From a virus, in the IMG/VR virus record IMGVR_UViG_3300025120_000663, positions 1 to 21,490 of that record: a DNA stretch of 21,490 bases. One strand, written 5' to 3'. How positions within the stretch are numbered: the first letter of the stretch is position 1; each line of letters opens with the position of its first letter. The notes under the pieces were generated by a model. The model made no database searches, was not told the DNA's origin, and saw only the letters and a program-made list of their open reading frames with translations. This document shows positions 1 through 7,151 of the stretch, piece after piece. The position numbers and the translations under genes are program-made.

Positions 1-1
1 T

Positions 2-151
2 AAACGATGGACAGCATACGTTACCGTCTACCACAAATTTGAGGTGGAAGGTGACACATGGGATGAGGCACACGATGATGCAGTTCATACCATTTGGGAT
101 GACCACATAAAAGAAGTTGAAATTAACCTAGAGGAGAATGAAAATGAGTAG
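2..151 (+). CDS. C-terminal fragment of a small acidic hypothetical protein
   Basis: The frame is open from the left edge to a TAG stop, giving the last 49 residues of a gene whose start lies outside the window. The visible part begins KRWTAYVTVYHKFEVEG and ends in a very acidic tail (NLEENENE). The pattern of a short beta-like stretch followed by D/E-rich helix resembles small uncharacterised phage proteins with a WTA-x-V-x-V start, but I cannot assign a family. Its stop overlaps the next start within ATGAGTAG, so the two are likely co-translated. Confidence 0.6.
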   Translation, partial: KRWTAYVTVYHKFEVEGDTWDEAHDDAVHTIWDDHIKEVEINLEENENE

Positions 152-308
152 ACAAACACAAAAACAACACATCCTTGCCTTGATTGAAGAGGTGAGGCAG
201 CTAGAATCACGTATGCAACCCACTGACACAGGACACATTGCAACTGCAATCAATGTTCTTATGCATAGGATTGAGGAACTACTAACTGAACTTGTAGAGG
301 GGAAGTAG
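144..308 (+). CDS. Small helical hypothetical protein, 54 aa
   Basis: ATG at 144 follows a good Shine-Dalgarno (GAGGAG, 131-136) and overlaps the previous stop by 8 bases. The 54-residue product (MSRQTQKQHILALIEEVRQL...) is predicted to be almost entirely helical, with heptad-like leucine and isoleucine spacing and a second helix TAINVLMHRIEELLTEL. It has no catalytic motif, signal peptide or membrane segment. Its TAG is followed one base later by the cell-wall hydrolase start, which supports a real gene in a tightly packed operon. Function unknown. Confidence 0.65.
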   Translation: MSRQTQKQHILALIEEVRQLESRMQPTDTGHIATAINVLMHRIEELLTELVEGK

Positions 309-309
309 T

Positions 310-729
310 ATGTTTGCTGAAGCACTCGTATGCCTAGCACTAAACACATACCATGAGGCCCGTGACCAGCCCTTCATTGGGCAGGTTGCGGTAGCCCAAG
401 TGGTGATGAACAGGGTGCGTGATGACAGATACCCTGACAATCCCTGTGATGTCATTAAGCAAGGCCCAACATACTCATGGGCAGAGGACTACCCTGTGCG
501 TCATCGCTGTCAGTTTAGCTGGTACTGTGATGGCAAGTCAGATAAGCCAAGAGATACAAAGGCTTACGAACAGGCAAAGACGATTGCTCATGGTGTGTAT
601 TACGGCAACCTTGATGACTTTGTTGAAGGTGCAACACACTACCACGCTCACTACGTATATCCTGAGTGGGCTAAGAGCAAGACACGCACAGTCAGAATTG
701 ATGATCACATATTTTATAGGTGGGATTAA
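310..729 (+). CDS. SleB-like cell-wall hydrolase (probable endolysin)
   Basis: The 139-residue protein matches the Hydrolase_2/SleB family, which cleaves peptidoglycan glycan strands. Visible landmarks are YHEARD near the N terminus with the expected catalytic Glu16, the helix GQVAVAQVVMNRV (residues 24-36), QFSWYCDG (68-75) and GATHYHA (107-113). The last is the typical GAthYH motif. Length fits the bare catalytic domain. No cleavable signal peptide is obvious, so release would need a holin or host help. It sits at the end of a small-gene cluster in the forward block, away from the virion genes, which is unusual for a lysis gene. A virion-associated entry enzyme is the alternative. A promoter begins directly after its stop. 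Confidence 0.85.
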   Translation: MFAEALVCLALNTYHEARDQPFIGQVAVAQVVMNRVRDDRYPDNPCDVIKQGPTYSWAEDYPVRHRCQFSWYCDGKSDKPRDTKAYEQAKTIAHGVYYGNLDDFVEGATHYHAHYVYPEWAKSKTRTVRIDDHIFYRWD

Positions 730-732
730 TAC

Positions 733-761
733 TTGACTTAAGCTGTGTCTTGTTGTATAAC
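733..761 (+). promoter_or_regulatory. Sigma70-like promoter upstream of DUF932-integrase
   Basis: TTGACT (733-738) and TATAAC (756-761) are separated by exactly 17 bp. It lies in the 97-base gap between the hydrolase and DUF932 genes, the longest non-coding gap in the forward block apart from its terminator end. Expected transcription start is near 768. A perfect dyad lies about 26 bases downstream. Confidence 0.65.
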
Positions 762-793
762 ACAGTATCACTTGCCCTTATGGGGTATTAACC

Positions 794-808
794 GTCCCAA
801 GTTGGGAC
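794..808. promoter_or_regulatory. 15-bp perfect dyad, copy 1 (possible operator)
   Basis: GTCCCAAGTTGGGAC has 7-base arms around a central G. It lies between the predicted transcription start and the Shine-Dalgarno of the DUF932 gene (GAGAGGAGA, 812-820). The same 16 bases (through the A at 809) recur at 2843-2858. As DNA it looks like a dimeric regulator site. As RNA it could form a 5-bp hairpin (GUCCC/GGGAC) just before the ribosome site. Which is used cannot be told from sequence. Confidence 0.6.
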
Positions 809-826
809 ACTGAGAGGAGAATAAAA

Positions 827-1672
827 ATGCCTTTAGATTTTATAGCACAGGACATCGTACCTGATCACATTAATTTCCCTGTGGAGTTTGAGCCTACTAA
901 GTTTGACAAGTCTAAGTATGTTGTGAATGGCAACACTGGCGAGTATCTTGGTATTGTAGGTAAAGGTTTTCCTAAAAACCCACATGGTGACTATTTTAAT
1001 AACGTACACAACGGCATCTCTGAACACTTTGGGATGGAGTTTTGCGATAGCATGAACATCAGTTTTAAAACTGCACGTAATAATGCATGGGTTATGATGG
1101 ACATGGTTATGCCTAACGTACTACGCAAGATTGAGTCTGATAAGCATAGCACCACAATTGCACCACGATTGATTGCCTTACACGGTATTGACGGTAGCTG
1201 TTCCAATCAGGTGTACTTTGGTTCCATTGATTTCTTTTGCACAAATGGAATGATCACTGGTGACTTTGATCAGGTGAAACGGAAGAACTCATCTAACTTT
1301 GTCTTGGAGAAGTTTATTAAAGAACTAAAAGACACAGTGTCAGACTTTAATGAGTCAGCTAATAAGTATCAGAAGTGGGCAGAGAAACGACTGATGGCCT
1401 CTACAGTAAAAGAAATGCTTGAGAGTATTATGCCAGACCGTAAGTCTGAAAAGATGTATAGCTTATACAACCAAGAGGCGGCTACCCGTGGTCAGAATGC
1501 GTGGGCTTTGTACTCTGCCTTCACTAACTTCTCTAGCCATCAGAGTGAGAACAATGGTTTCTCTTTGAGAAATACTGGCAATGATACACAGGCAGAGAGC
1601 ATGTGGAAGCGTGAACAGGAAGTAGCAAAGTGGACTAGTTCACCACAGTTCCGTCAATTGGTAGCGGCATAA
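827..1672 (+). CDS. DUF932 family protein
   Basis: The 281-residue product resembles DUF932 (phage/plasmid-like protein), a family of unknown biochemical role common on phages and plasmids. Supporting segments are QVYFGSIDFFCTNGMITGD around residues 128-146, which fits the family's conserved CxNG core, and a C-terminal NAWALYSAFTNFSSHQ helix (about 224-239) that fits the family's N-W-x-x-Y-N/S-A-x-T pattern. No membrane segment or signal is present. The start follows GAGAGGAGA with good spacing. It is the first gene after the 733-761 promoter and the dyad, and it ends 2 bases before the integrase start, so the two are surely co-expressed. Confidence 0.75.
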   Translation: MPLDFIAQDIVPDHINFPVEFEPTKFDKSKYVVNGNTGEYLGIVGKGFPKNPHGDYFNNVHNGISEHFGMEFCDSMNISFKTARNNAWVMMDMVMPNVLRKIESDKHSTTIAPRLIALHGIDGSCSNQVYFGSIDFFCTNGMITGDFDQVKRKNSSNFVLEKFIKELKDTVSDFNESANKYQKWAEKRLMASTVKEMLESIMPDRKSEKMYSLYNQEAATRGQNAWALYSAFTNFSSHQSENNGFSLRNTGNDTQAESMWKREQEVAKWTSSPQFRQLVAA

Positions 1673-1674
1673 CG

Positions 1675-2568
1675 ATGCGTTACAAACTACCAGAAGTTGT
1701 GGATGATTACTACAATTCTTATGATTTCAATATCTTACGTGATGAAACTAAGAAAGAGTATCACTACCACATTGGTGTCATGCTAGACACTGTAGTTGAG
1801 GGCAAAGCTATTCGGGAAAGATACTGTGACAAAGTGTCATCCCGAATGGCGAAGCTGTCATACAATCAATGGTGTGAGAGAGGTATTTACTTGGCTAATC
1901 ATGTCTTATCTGCCTCTCGCATACTATTTAATCATGGTCTGCACATGGAGATGTTGTTTATCAACCCATTTATATCGGTCAAGAAACGCCCTGTGAGCGT
2001 CCGTAGCACTGTCTGGAGTAGGGAGCAGGTAAGAACCTTTCTAGACACGGCCTATAGCGATTTTAGCACCCGTAATGTAGGTCTTATTGCACAGATGGCA
2101 TATGAATGGTGTCAGAGGCTGGGTGATATGCGTATGTTAACATGGGATAGCCTAGATTTAGATGCCTGTCGGGTACATATTAAACAATCCAAACGTAAAG
2201 CAGAGGTATTTTTGCCAATTGAGCAACAATTAAATGAGATGTTGACTGAGCAAAAACAAGACTTTGGCTTTCAAGACTACATTGCACCTATGACAGAGCC
2301 TATCAGGGGTGTATATCATCCTTATACAATATACAGACTACCTAAAGTAGCACGTAGGGTAATGAGGGATGCAGGACTACCTGAATCTTTACGGCTATCT
2401 GATCTTAGGCGTACAGGTACTACTGAAATGGTTGAGGCGGGAGTATCTATGGGCAATATTATGTCGGTTACAGGACATGCTAACCCACAATCAGTTAAGC
2501 CTTACATGAAAAATACTTTTGCCAGTGCAGATTTAGCCTTGACCACTCGTAAAAAACATGATATCTAA
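1675..2568 (+). CDS. int: Tyrosine recombinase / phage integrase
   Basis: The 297-residue protein has the tyrosine recombinase fold order: an N-terminal SAM-like core-binding region (about 20-105) and a catalytic domain (about 110-290). Catalytic residues visible are Arg148 (CQRLGDMR), a beta-hairpin lysine at 173 or 175, Arg245 (SDLRRTGTT), His268 (VTGHAN) and the nucleophile Tyr277 (KPYM). The usual His of the HxxR box is Ser242 here. It would integrate or resolve phage DNA. The start lies 2 bases after DUF932. No tRNA fragment or obvious attP core was found next to it. Presence of int suggests the phage can be, or recently was, temperate. Confidence 0.9.
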   Translation: MRYKLPEVVDDYYNSYDFNILRDETKKEYHYHIGVMLDTVVEGKAIRERYCDKVSSRMAKLSYNQWCERGIYLANHVLSASRILFNHGLHMEMLFINPFISVKKRPVSVRSTVWSREQVRTFLDTAYSDFSTRNVGLIAQMAYEWCQRLGDMRMLTWDSLDLDACRVHIKQSKRKAEVFLPIEQQLNEMLTEQKQDFGFQDYIAPMTEPIRGVYHPYTIYRLPKVARRVMRDAGLPESLRLSDLRRTGTTEMVEAGVSMGNIMSVTGHANPQSVKPYMKNTFASADLALTTRKKHDI

Positions 2569-2572
2569 ACAT

Positions 2573-2606
2573 CGTGATTGCCAAACAGACCTATATATAA
2601 TACATA
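2573..2606 (+). promoter_or_regulatory. Possible promoter upstream of primase
   Basis: The 56-base gap before the primase contains a perfect TATAAT (2596-2601) in a TA-rich stretch, but no good -35 at the right distance. The alternative reading is TTGCCA (2578-2583), 17 bp, TACATA (2601-2606). Either could start a transcript for the replication genes. The TA-rich context makes chance matches likely. Confidence 0.35.
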
Positions 2607-2624
2607 TATATGAGGAGAATAATA

Positions 2625-3395
2625 ATGAATATTAAAAGTTACGTAGAAGATTTAGATATACCAGTAGGTGAATCTCGTAGAATTAATTGTCCTGTTTGTA
2701 GTTCATACAAAACATTTACTGCTACAAATAATATGGGTAAGCTACTATGGAATTGTTACAAGGCTTCTTGTAGTGTTAGTGGTAATACTCGTGCTAAAGT
2801 TACTGCTGATGATTTACGTAAGATGTATGGTGATCAGGAAGTGTCCCAAGTTGGGACATTTGAAATGCCAAGTTATGTAGTCAATCGTAGTGGTGGTACG
2901 TACATGAACAGATGGTGTATCAAATGGGGCATTGATGCTGAAGCATTAGGTCTGATGTATGATGTAAAGGAAGACAGGGTTGTGTTTCCTGTCGTACATG
3001 AGGGCTTGGCAGTAGATGGTACAGGTCGTTCACTAGGCAAGAGATTACCTAAATGGAAAAGATATGGAAATAGTGGCTTGCCATACACGTATGGTTGTGG
3101 TAAAGTCGCAGTTGTTGTTGAGGACTGTGTTAGTGCAGCCGTTGTTGGTGAGTACGGTTCTTTTGTCGGGGTTGCGATACTAGGCACTTCTTTGTCTGAA
3201 TCGCATAAAAGGTATCTGGCACAGTTCTCAACAGCCGTTATAGCATTAGACCCCGATGCTATACCCAAGACATTACAGTTTAAAAAAGAATTAAGTGGCT
3301 ATGTGAATGACGTTAAGGTGCTACGCCTTAATGATGATATTAAATACCGAAACCCCGATGACATGGAACGGCTTCTTGCCTTCCAAAATATATAG
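2625..3395 (+). CDS. DNA primase (zinc finger + TOPRIM), separate from helicase
   Basis: This 256-residue protein makes RNA primers for lagging-strand synthesis. A T7 gp4-like zinc ribbon is visible (Cys22, Cys25, Cys44, Cys49), followed by a TOPRIM-type region with VVVVEDCVSA (Glu166) and IALDPDA (Asp209, Asp211). I chose ATG 2625 because GAGGAG at 2612-2617 sits ideally before it. An in-frame ATG at 2610 would place that ribosome site inside the gene. Unlike T7 gp4, primase and helicase are two genes, 11 bases apart. The coding sequence contains a perfect 17-bp dyad (2842-2858), the second copy of the site before DUF932. Confidence 0.88.
   Translation: MNIKSYVEDLDIPVGESRRINCPVCSSYKTFTATNNMGKLLWNCYKASCSVSGNTRAKVTADDLRKMYGDQEVSQVGTFEMPSYVVNRSGGTYMNRWCIKWGIDAEALGLMYDVKEDRVVFPVVHEGLAVDGTGRSLGKRLPKWKRYGNSGLPYTYGCGKVAVVVEDCVSAAVVGEYGSFVGVAILGTSLSESHKRYLAQFSTAVIALDPDAIPKTLQFKKELSGYVNDVKVLRLNDDIKYRNPDDMERLLAFQNI
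2842..2858. promoter_or_regulatory. 17-bp perfect dyad, copy 2, inside primase gene
   Basis: TGTCCCAAGTTGGGACA has 8-base arms around a central G and encodes primase residues 73-78. Sixteen of its bases are identical to the site at 794-809. Copy 2 lies about 240 bases downstream of the possible primase promoter. The two copies bracket DUF932 and int. It may be an operator or roadblock site, or another protein-binding element. Function is inferred only from symmetry and recurrence. Confidence 0.5.
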
Positions 3396-3406
3396 GAGAA
3401 AACCAA

Positions 3407-4636
3407 ATGGAATTATCAATACTAAGAAGTTTAATGGATAAAGAGTTCTACGATAATCATCGTGGAGCCAAGTGTCCTGACCGTCTGTTTGGCACAGACA
3501 ACCGAAAGATCAAGAAAGCCATTGACAATGCAATGGATAAGTACAGTAGGTCTGTCGTGCCAGAGGAGATTGAGGCATTGTTCCTATCCGACAATCCTTC
3601 TATGACTACAGCACAAAAGCAATCTTTCCAGCATTTGTTTAGTCAGATAAAAAAAGAGCATCCGCTTGGCAGTGACGTGGCACAAGAAGTGTTATCTAAA
3701 CTGTTTCAGTCAGTAGTGGGTACAGATATTGCAGAGTTAGGGTTTGAGTATGTAAATGGTACACAGGGTAGTTTAGAGTCATTGCGTACATTGCTTGAAC
3801 AGTACAATGAGAACTTTCTACCTGATCTGAATGTGGAGTGGGATGACATGGACATTGACACACTGCTTGCCAAGAATGATCTTGAGGCTCGTTGGACATT
3901 TAATATACCAACACTAGGTCGTCAGGTTGAGGGTATCAATGCTGGTCACTTGATTGAGATTGGCGCACGTCCCAACACTGGAAAGACATCGTTTCATGCC
4001 AGCCTTATTGCATCACCGCAAGGTTTAGCATCACAGGGTGCTAACTGTATTATCTTATGTAATGAGGAAGGCAGTCATCGTGTTGGCGCACGTTACCTGA
4101 CTACTGCAACTGGAATGACGATGAAGCAGATTAAGAATAACCCATCCAAGGCACGTGACCTGTATGCTCCTGTCAATGAGCGTATCAAGATCAAGGATGC
4201 AACAGGCCGTGACATGTCGTGGGTAGAGTCTGTTTGTAAGACCTATAAGCCCGATGTAGTGCTTCTGGACATGGGAGATAAGTTTGCACGACAGGGTGGC
4301 TTTGCACGGCCTGACGAGGCTCTAAAGGCGAATGCCATCCATGCCCGTATGATTGCCAAGCAATATAACTGCGCTGTATTCTATATGTCACAGTTATCTG
4401 CAGAGGCAGAGGGTAAGGTGTTGCTTAATCAAAGCATGATGGAAGGTAGTAGAACAGGTAAGGCTGCAGAGGCTGATCTTATGCTGCTTATCGCTAAGAA
4501 TCCAATGAAGCAGGAAGATGATCCTAACACAGAAGACCTACAGCGTCACATTAATGTAGTTAAGAACAAGCTGTCAGGTTGGCATGGAGTAGTCACTTGT
4601 GAATTAGATTATCGCACAGGAAGGTATACAGCATGA
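3407..4636 (+). CDS. Replicative DNA helicase, DnaB/T7 gp4 type
   Basis: A 409-residue RecA-fold helicase that would unwind the replication fork as a hexamer. Walker A is GARPNTGKTS (186-195), the catalytic glutamate lies in NEE (219-221), Walker B is DVVLLDMGD (283-291), MSQL (327-330) fits motif H3, and SRTGKAAEADLML (348-360) holds the expected arginine-finger region. Residues 1-150 form a divergent N-terminal domain with no zinc finger, so priming must come from the separate upstream primase. The start follows AGGAGA at 3393-3398. Its TGA overlaps the endonuclease VII start (ATGA, 4633-4636). Confidence 0.9.
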   Translation: MELSILRSLMDKEFYDNHRGAKCPDRLFGTDNRKIKKAIDNAMDKYSRSVVPEEIEALFLSDNPSMTTAQKQSFQHLFSQIKKEHPLGSDVAQEVLSKLFQSVVGTDIAELGFEYVNGTQGSLESLRTLLEQYNENFLPDLNVEWDDMDIDTLLAKNDLEARWTFNIPTLGRQVEGINAGHLIEIGARPNTGKTSFHASLIASPQGLASQGANCIILCNEEGSHRVGARYLTTATGMTMKQIKNNPSKARDLYAPVNERIKIKDATGRDMSWVESVCKTYKPDVVLLDMGDKFARQGGFARPDEALKANAIHARMIAKQYNCAVFYMSQLSAEAEGKVLLNQSMMEGSRTGKAAEADLMLLIAKNPMKQEDDPNTEDLQRHINVVKNKLSGWHGVVTCELDYRTGRYTA

Positions 4637-5088
4637 GCCAACTAGATTTCTTTGTAGAAGATATTGAAAAGGTGTGTGAGGATGGTCTTGTCTGTATCAA
4701 ATGTGATATTAGACAGCCTGTCACTAATTTCCAACAGATGTCCTACACAAAAACAGGAGATGCAGAGATAAAGAGAACCTGCCGTTCCTGTCAGTCAGGA
4801 CACAGGAAGGTAATTGCTGATCTAAGAAGACGTAACGTGTATCCACAAGAAGCTAGTTACAAATGCCCTATATGTCAGAGAACTATAGATGAAGTAAATA
4901 AATATGGGCAGAAACTACTAGGAACGTGGGTATTAGATCACTGCCATGATACGAACACATTTCGTGGTTATATATGTAAACATTGTAATGACGGTCTTGG
5001 GGGGTTTAGGGATGACTTAACAACTGTTATTAATGCAGTTAAATACCTACAAGGTCATAAGGAGAAGTTAAATGAAACTAACACTTGA
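4633..5088 (+). CDS. Endonuclease VII-like HNH (His-Me finger) nuclease
   Basis: This 151-residue protein matches recombination endonuclease VII (T4 gp49 family), which cuts Holliday junctions and branched DNA. The C-terminal half carries the signature: zinc cysteines CPIC (78-81), VLDHCHDTNTFRGYIC (100-115) with the catalytic DHCH, and CKHCNDGLGGFRDD (115-128). A second cysteine set in the N-terminal half (Cys21, Cys24, Cys50, Cys53) suggests an extra zinc finger. It overlaps the helicase by 4 bases and the DNA polymerase by 17, so it belongs to the replication operon. A general HNH homing or restriction-type role is less likely because of this placement. Confidence 0.88.
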   Translation: MSQLDFFVEDIEKVCEDGLVCIKCDIRQPVTNFQQMSYTKTGDAEIKRTCRSCQSGHRKVIADLRRRNVYPQEASYKCPICQRTIDEVNKYGQKLLGTWVLDHCHDTNTFRGYICKHCNDGLGGFRDDLTTVINAVKYLQGHKEKLNETNT

Positions 5089-7114
5089 TGTAGAGAACAC
5101 CACTGTTACTAGGAATGGGAAACTTCACCTTGATCCATTTGAGCCAGAGAACTCACTTACTATGGTTGGTATGTTGGACGATACGGGTCGTGAGCATCTT
5201 ATATACTTTGACCACAACGACATAGAAGCTACACCATTTGGTCATGGTGTTGTGCAGAATGAATTAGACAAAGCTACTATACTCATCTGTCACAATGCGG
5301 CACACGACTTACTGTGGCTGTGGGAATCGGGCTTTACATATGATGGCCCTGTATTTGACACTATGCTGGCAGAGTATGTGTTACAGCGTGGACAGAAGGA
5401 ACCATTGTCTCTTGAAATGTGTGCTATTCGTTATGATTTAGATACAAAGAAACAGGATACCTTGAAAGAGTATTTTAAAAAGGGTTATACTACTAAAGAT
5501 ATACCACATGATGAGTTAGCCGAATACCTAAGTGCTGATCTACTAGCTACACAACAGTTATCTGACAAGTTGTATTATCGTCTTAATACGCAAGAAGATT
5601 CAGGTCTTATGGAAACAGTTATACTTACAAATAAAGTAGCAGTATGTCTGTCACGTATATATCAAAGAGGATTCAAAGTGGATTTGTCTGCACTTAATAG
5701 TGTGCGTCAAGAATTTGAGCAGGAGAAACGTCAACTTATTGACAGTCTACAGCGTCAGGTTACACAGATAATGGGAGATACACCTGTTAATTTAAATAGT
5801 CCAGAGCAACTGTCTCAAGTTATCTACAGCAGAAAACCTATTGACAAATCTATGTGGCAGAACAACTTTGATAAGTATATGAGCAAGACAGCATACAAAG
5901 AGATGACATCAACGCATTCAGAGCCTGTCTATAAAACGAGGGCAAAACAATGCCCCAACTGTTATGGTCGTGGTACATATTATAAAAAGAAGGTGGATGG
6001 CAGTAATTGGTCAAAGCCTTCTAAGTGTCAGGCTTGTAACGGCGTGGGTTTCTTATTTATAAATACAAAAGAACTGGCTGGATTACGTTTCTCTGCACCT
6101 GATGCAAAGTGGGTAAGCGCACATGGATTTACGACAAGCAAAACTAATCTAGAAATACTAGAGGGTTTTGCTAGGCAGCGTGGTATGGAAGATGCTACAA
6201 GTTTTTTACATAAGGTAAAACGTCTTAGTGCTTTAGATACGTACTTATCATCATTTGTTGATGGCATTGAAAATTACACTAAAAAGGATGGCAAGTTGCA
6301 TGTTCGCTTGCTACAGCACCGCACTGCTACTGGTAGGTTTAGTGGGGCTGACCCTAATATGCAGAACATGCCAAGAGGCGGCACATTCCCTGTCAAGAAA
6401 GTGTTTATATCACGGTGGGAAAATGGCAAAATTATGGAAGCAGACTTTGCACAGCTTGAGTTTAGGGCTGCTGCATTTTTATCACAAGATGGAGTTGCAA
6501 TTGAAGAAGTATCTACTGGATTTGATGTACACGCATATACCGCTAAAGTTATTAGTGATGCTGGTCAGCCTACGAGTAGGCAGGATGCAAAAGCGCATAC
6601 GTTTGCTCCGTTATATGGAGCAACAGGCTATGGAAGAACAAAAGCGGAAGCAGAATACTACGAACACTTCACTAATAAGTACAAAGGCATTGCCGCTTGG
6701 CACTCCCGATTGGCTAAAGAAGTTTTATCAACAAACAAAATAACAGCACCTTCTGGTCGTCAGTATTCATTCCCTAATGTAGTGAGGAAGACGAATGGTA
6801 CAGTAAGTTACTTTACACAAATAAAAAATTACCCTGTGCAGGGGTTTGCTACAGCAGACATTGTTCCGCTTACCCTCTTGCATATTGATGAATTATTGTG
6901 TAATATGCAAAGTTGTATTGTTAACACAGTGCATGATTCAATTGTGATTGATATACATCCAGACGAGGAACGTGAGGTTATCAACCTTATTGAAAAGGTA
7001 AACAGTGACTTGACTACTATCGTAAATAACACGTTTAGGATTGACCTAAATGTGCCTTTGCTTTTAGAAGCAAAAATTGGAAATAATTGGCTTGACACTA
7101 AGGACGTAAGCTGA
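5072..7114 (+). CDS. Family A DNA polymerase with DnaJ-like zinc insert
   Basis: The 680-residue phage replicase has a T7-like 3'-5' exonuclease (Asp6 and Glu8 in LDVENT; HNAAHD 74-79; YLSAD 152-156), then a zinc-finger insert, then the polymerase. The insert has CPNCYGRG (294-301) and CQACNGVG (319-326), two CxxCxGxG motifs as in the DnaJ central domain. Polymerase motif A is ADFAQLEFRAAAF (457-469, Asp458), motif B is RQDAKAHTFAPLYG (503-516) and motif C is VHDS (620-623). Phe511 aligns with E. coli Pol I Phe762. The start ATG 5072 follows AAGGAG and lies within the end of the endonuclease VII gene. The DnaJ-type insert is the described feature of HMO-2011-type phage polymerases. Confidence 0.95.
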   Translation: MKLTLDVENTTVTRNGKLHLDPFEPENSLTMVGMLDDTGREHLIYFDHNDIEATPFGHGVVQNELDKATILICHNAAHDLLWLWESGFTYDGPVFDTMLAEYVLQRGQKEPLSLEMCAIRYDLDTKKQDTLKEYFKKGYTTKDIPHDELAEYLSADLLATQQLSDKLYYRLNTQEDSGLMETVILTNKVAVCLSRIYQRGFKVDLSALNSVRQEFEQEKRQLIDSLQRQVTQIMGDTPVNLNSPEQLSQVIYSRKPIDKSMWQNNFDKYMSKTAYKEMTSTHSEPVYKTRAKQCPNCYGRGTYYKKKVDGSNWSKPSKCQACNGVGFLFINTKELAGLRFSAPDAKWVSAHGFTTSKTNLEILEGFARQRGMEDATSFLHKVKRLSALDTYLSSFVDGIENYTKKDGKLHVRLLQHRTATGRFSGADPNMQNMPRGGTFPVKKVFISRWENGKIMEADFAQLEFRAAAFLSQDGVAIEEVSTGFDVHAYTAKVISDAGQPTSRQDAKAHTFAPLYGATGYGRTKAEAEYYEHFTNKYKGIAAWHSRLAKEVLSTNKITAPSGRQYSFPNVVRKTNGTVSYFTQIKNYPVQGFATADIVPLTLLHIDELLCNMQSCIVNTVHDSIVIDIHPDEEREVINLIEKVNSDLTTIVNNTFRIDLNVPLLLEAKIGNNWLDTKDVS

Positions 7115-7120
7115 TATAAC
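7092..7120 (+). promoter_or_regulatory. Sigma70-like promoter overlapping the polymerase stop
   Basis: A perfect TTGACA (7092-7097) and TATAAC (7115-7120) are separated by exactly 17 bp, the same architecture and the same -10 as the site at 733-761. The -10 begins directly after the polymerase TGA. It would start a transcript for the SSB-like, nuclease and nucleotide genes, allowing their level to differ from the polymerase. Confidence 0.65.
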
Positions 7121-7151
7121 TACAAATCTTAATCTGAAAGGAGCAGAAAGA

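Noticed and set aside
2610-2624. Upstream ATG giving a 261-residue primase
   Set aside because: The ribosome site GAGGAG falls inside this extension. ATG 2625 has ideal spacing.
1675-2624. attP site or tRNA fragment next to the integrase
   Set aside because: No tRNA-like 3' end or repeated core could be recognised. The site may be outside the window.
2873-3268. Reverse-strand 131-residue frame across primase
   Set aside because: Antisense shadow of a gene with clear zinc and TOPRIM motifs.
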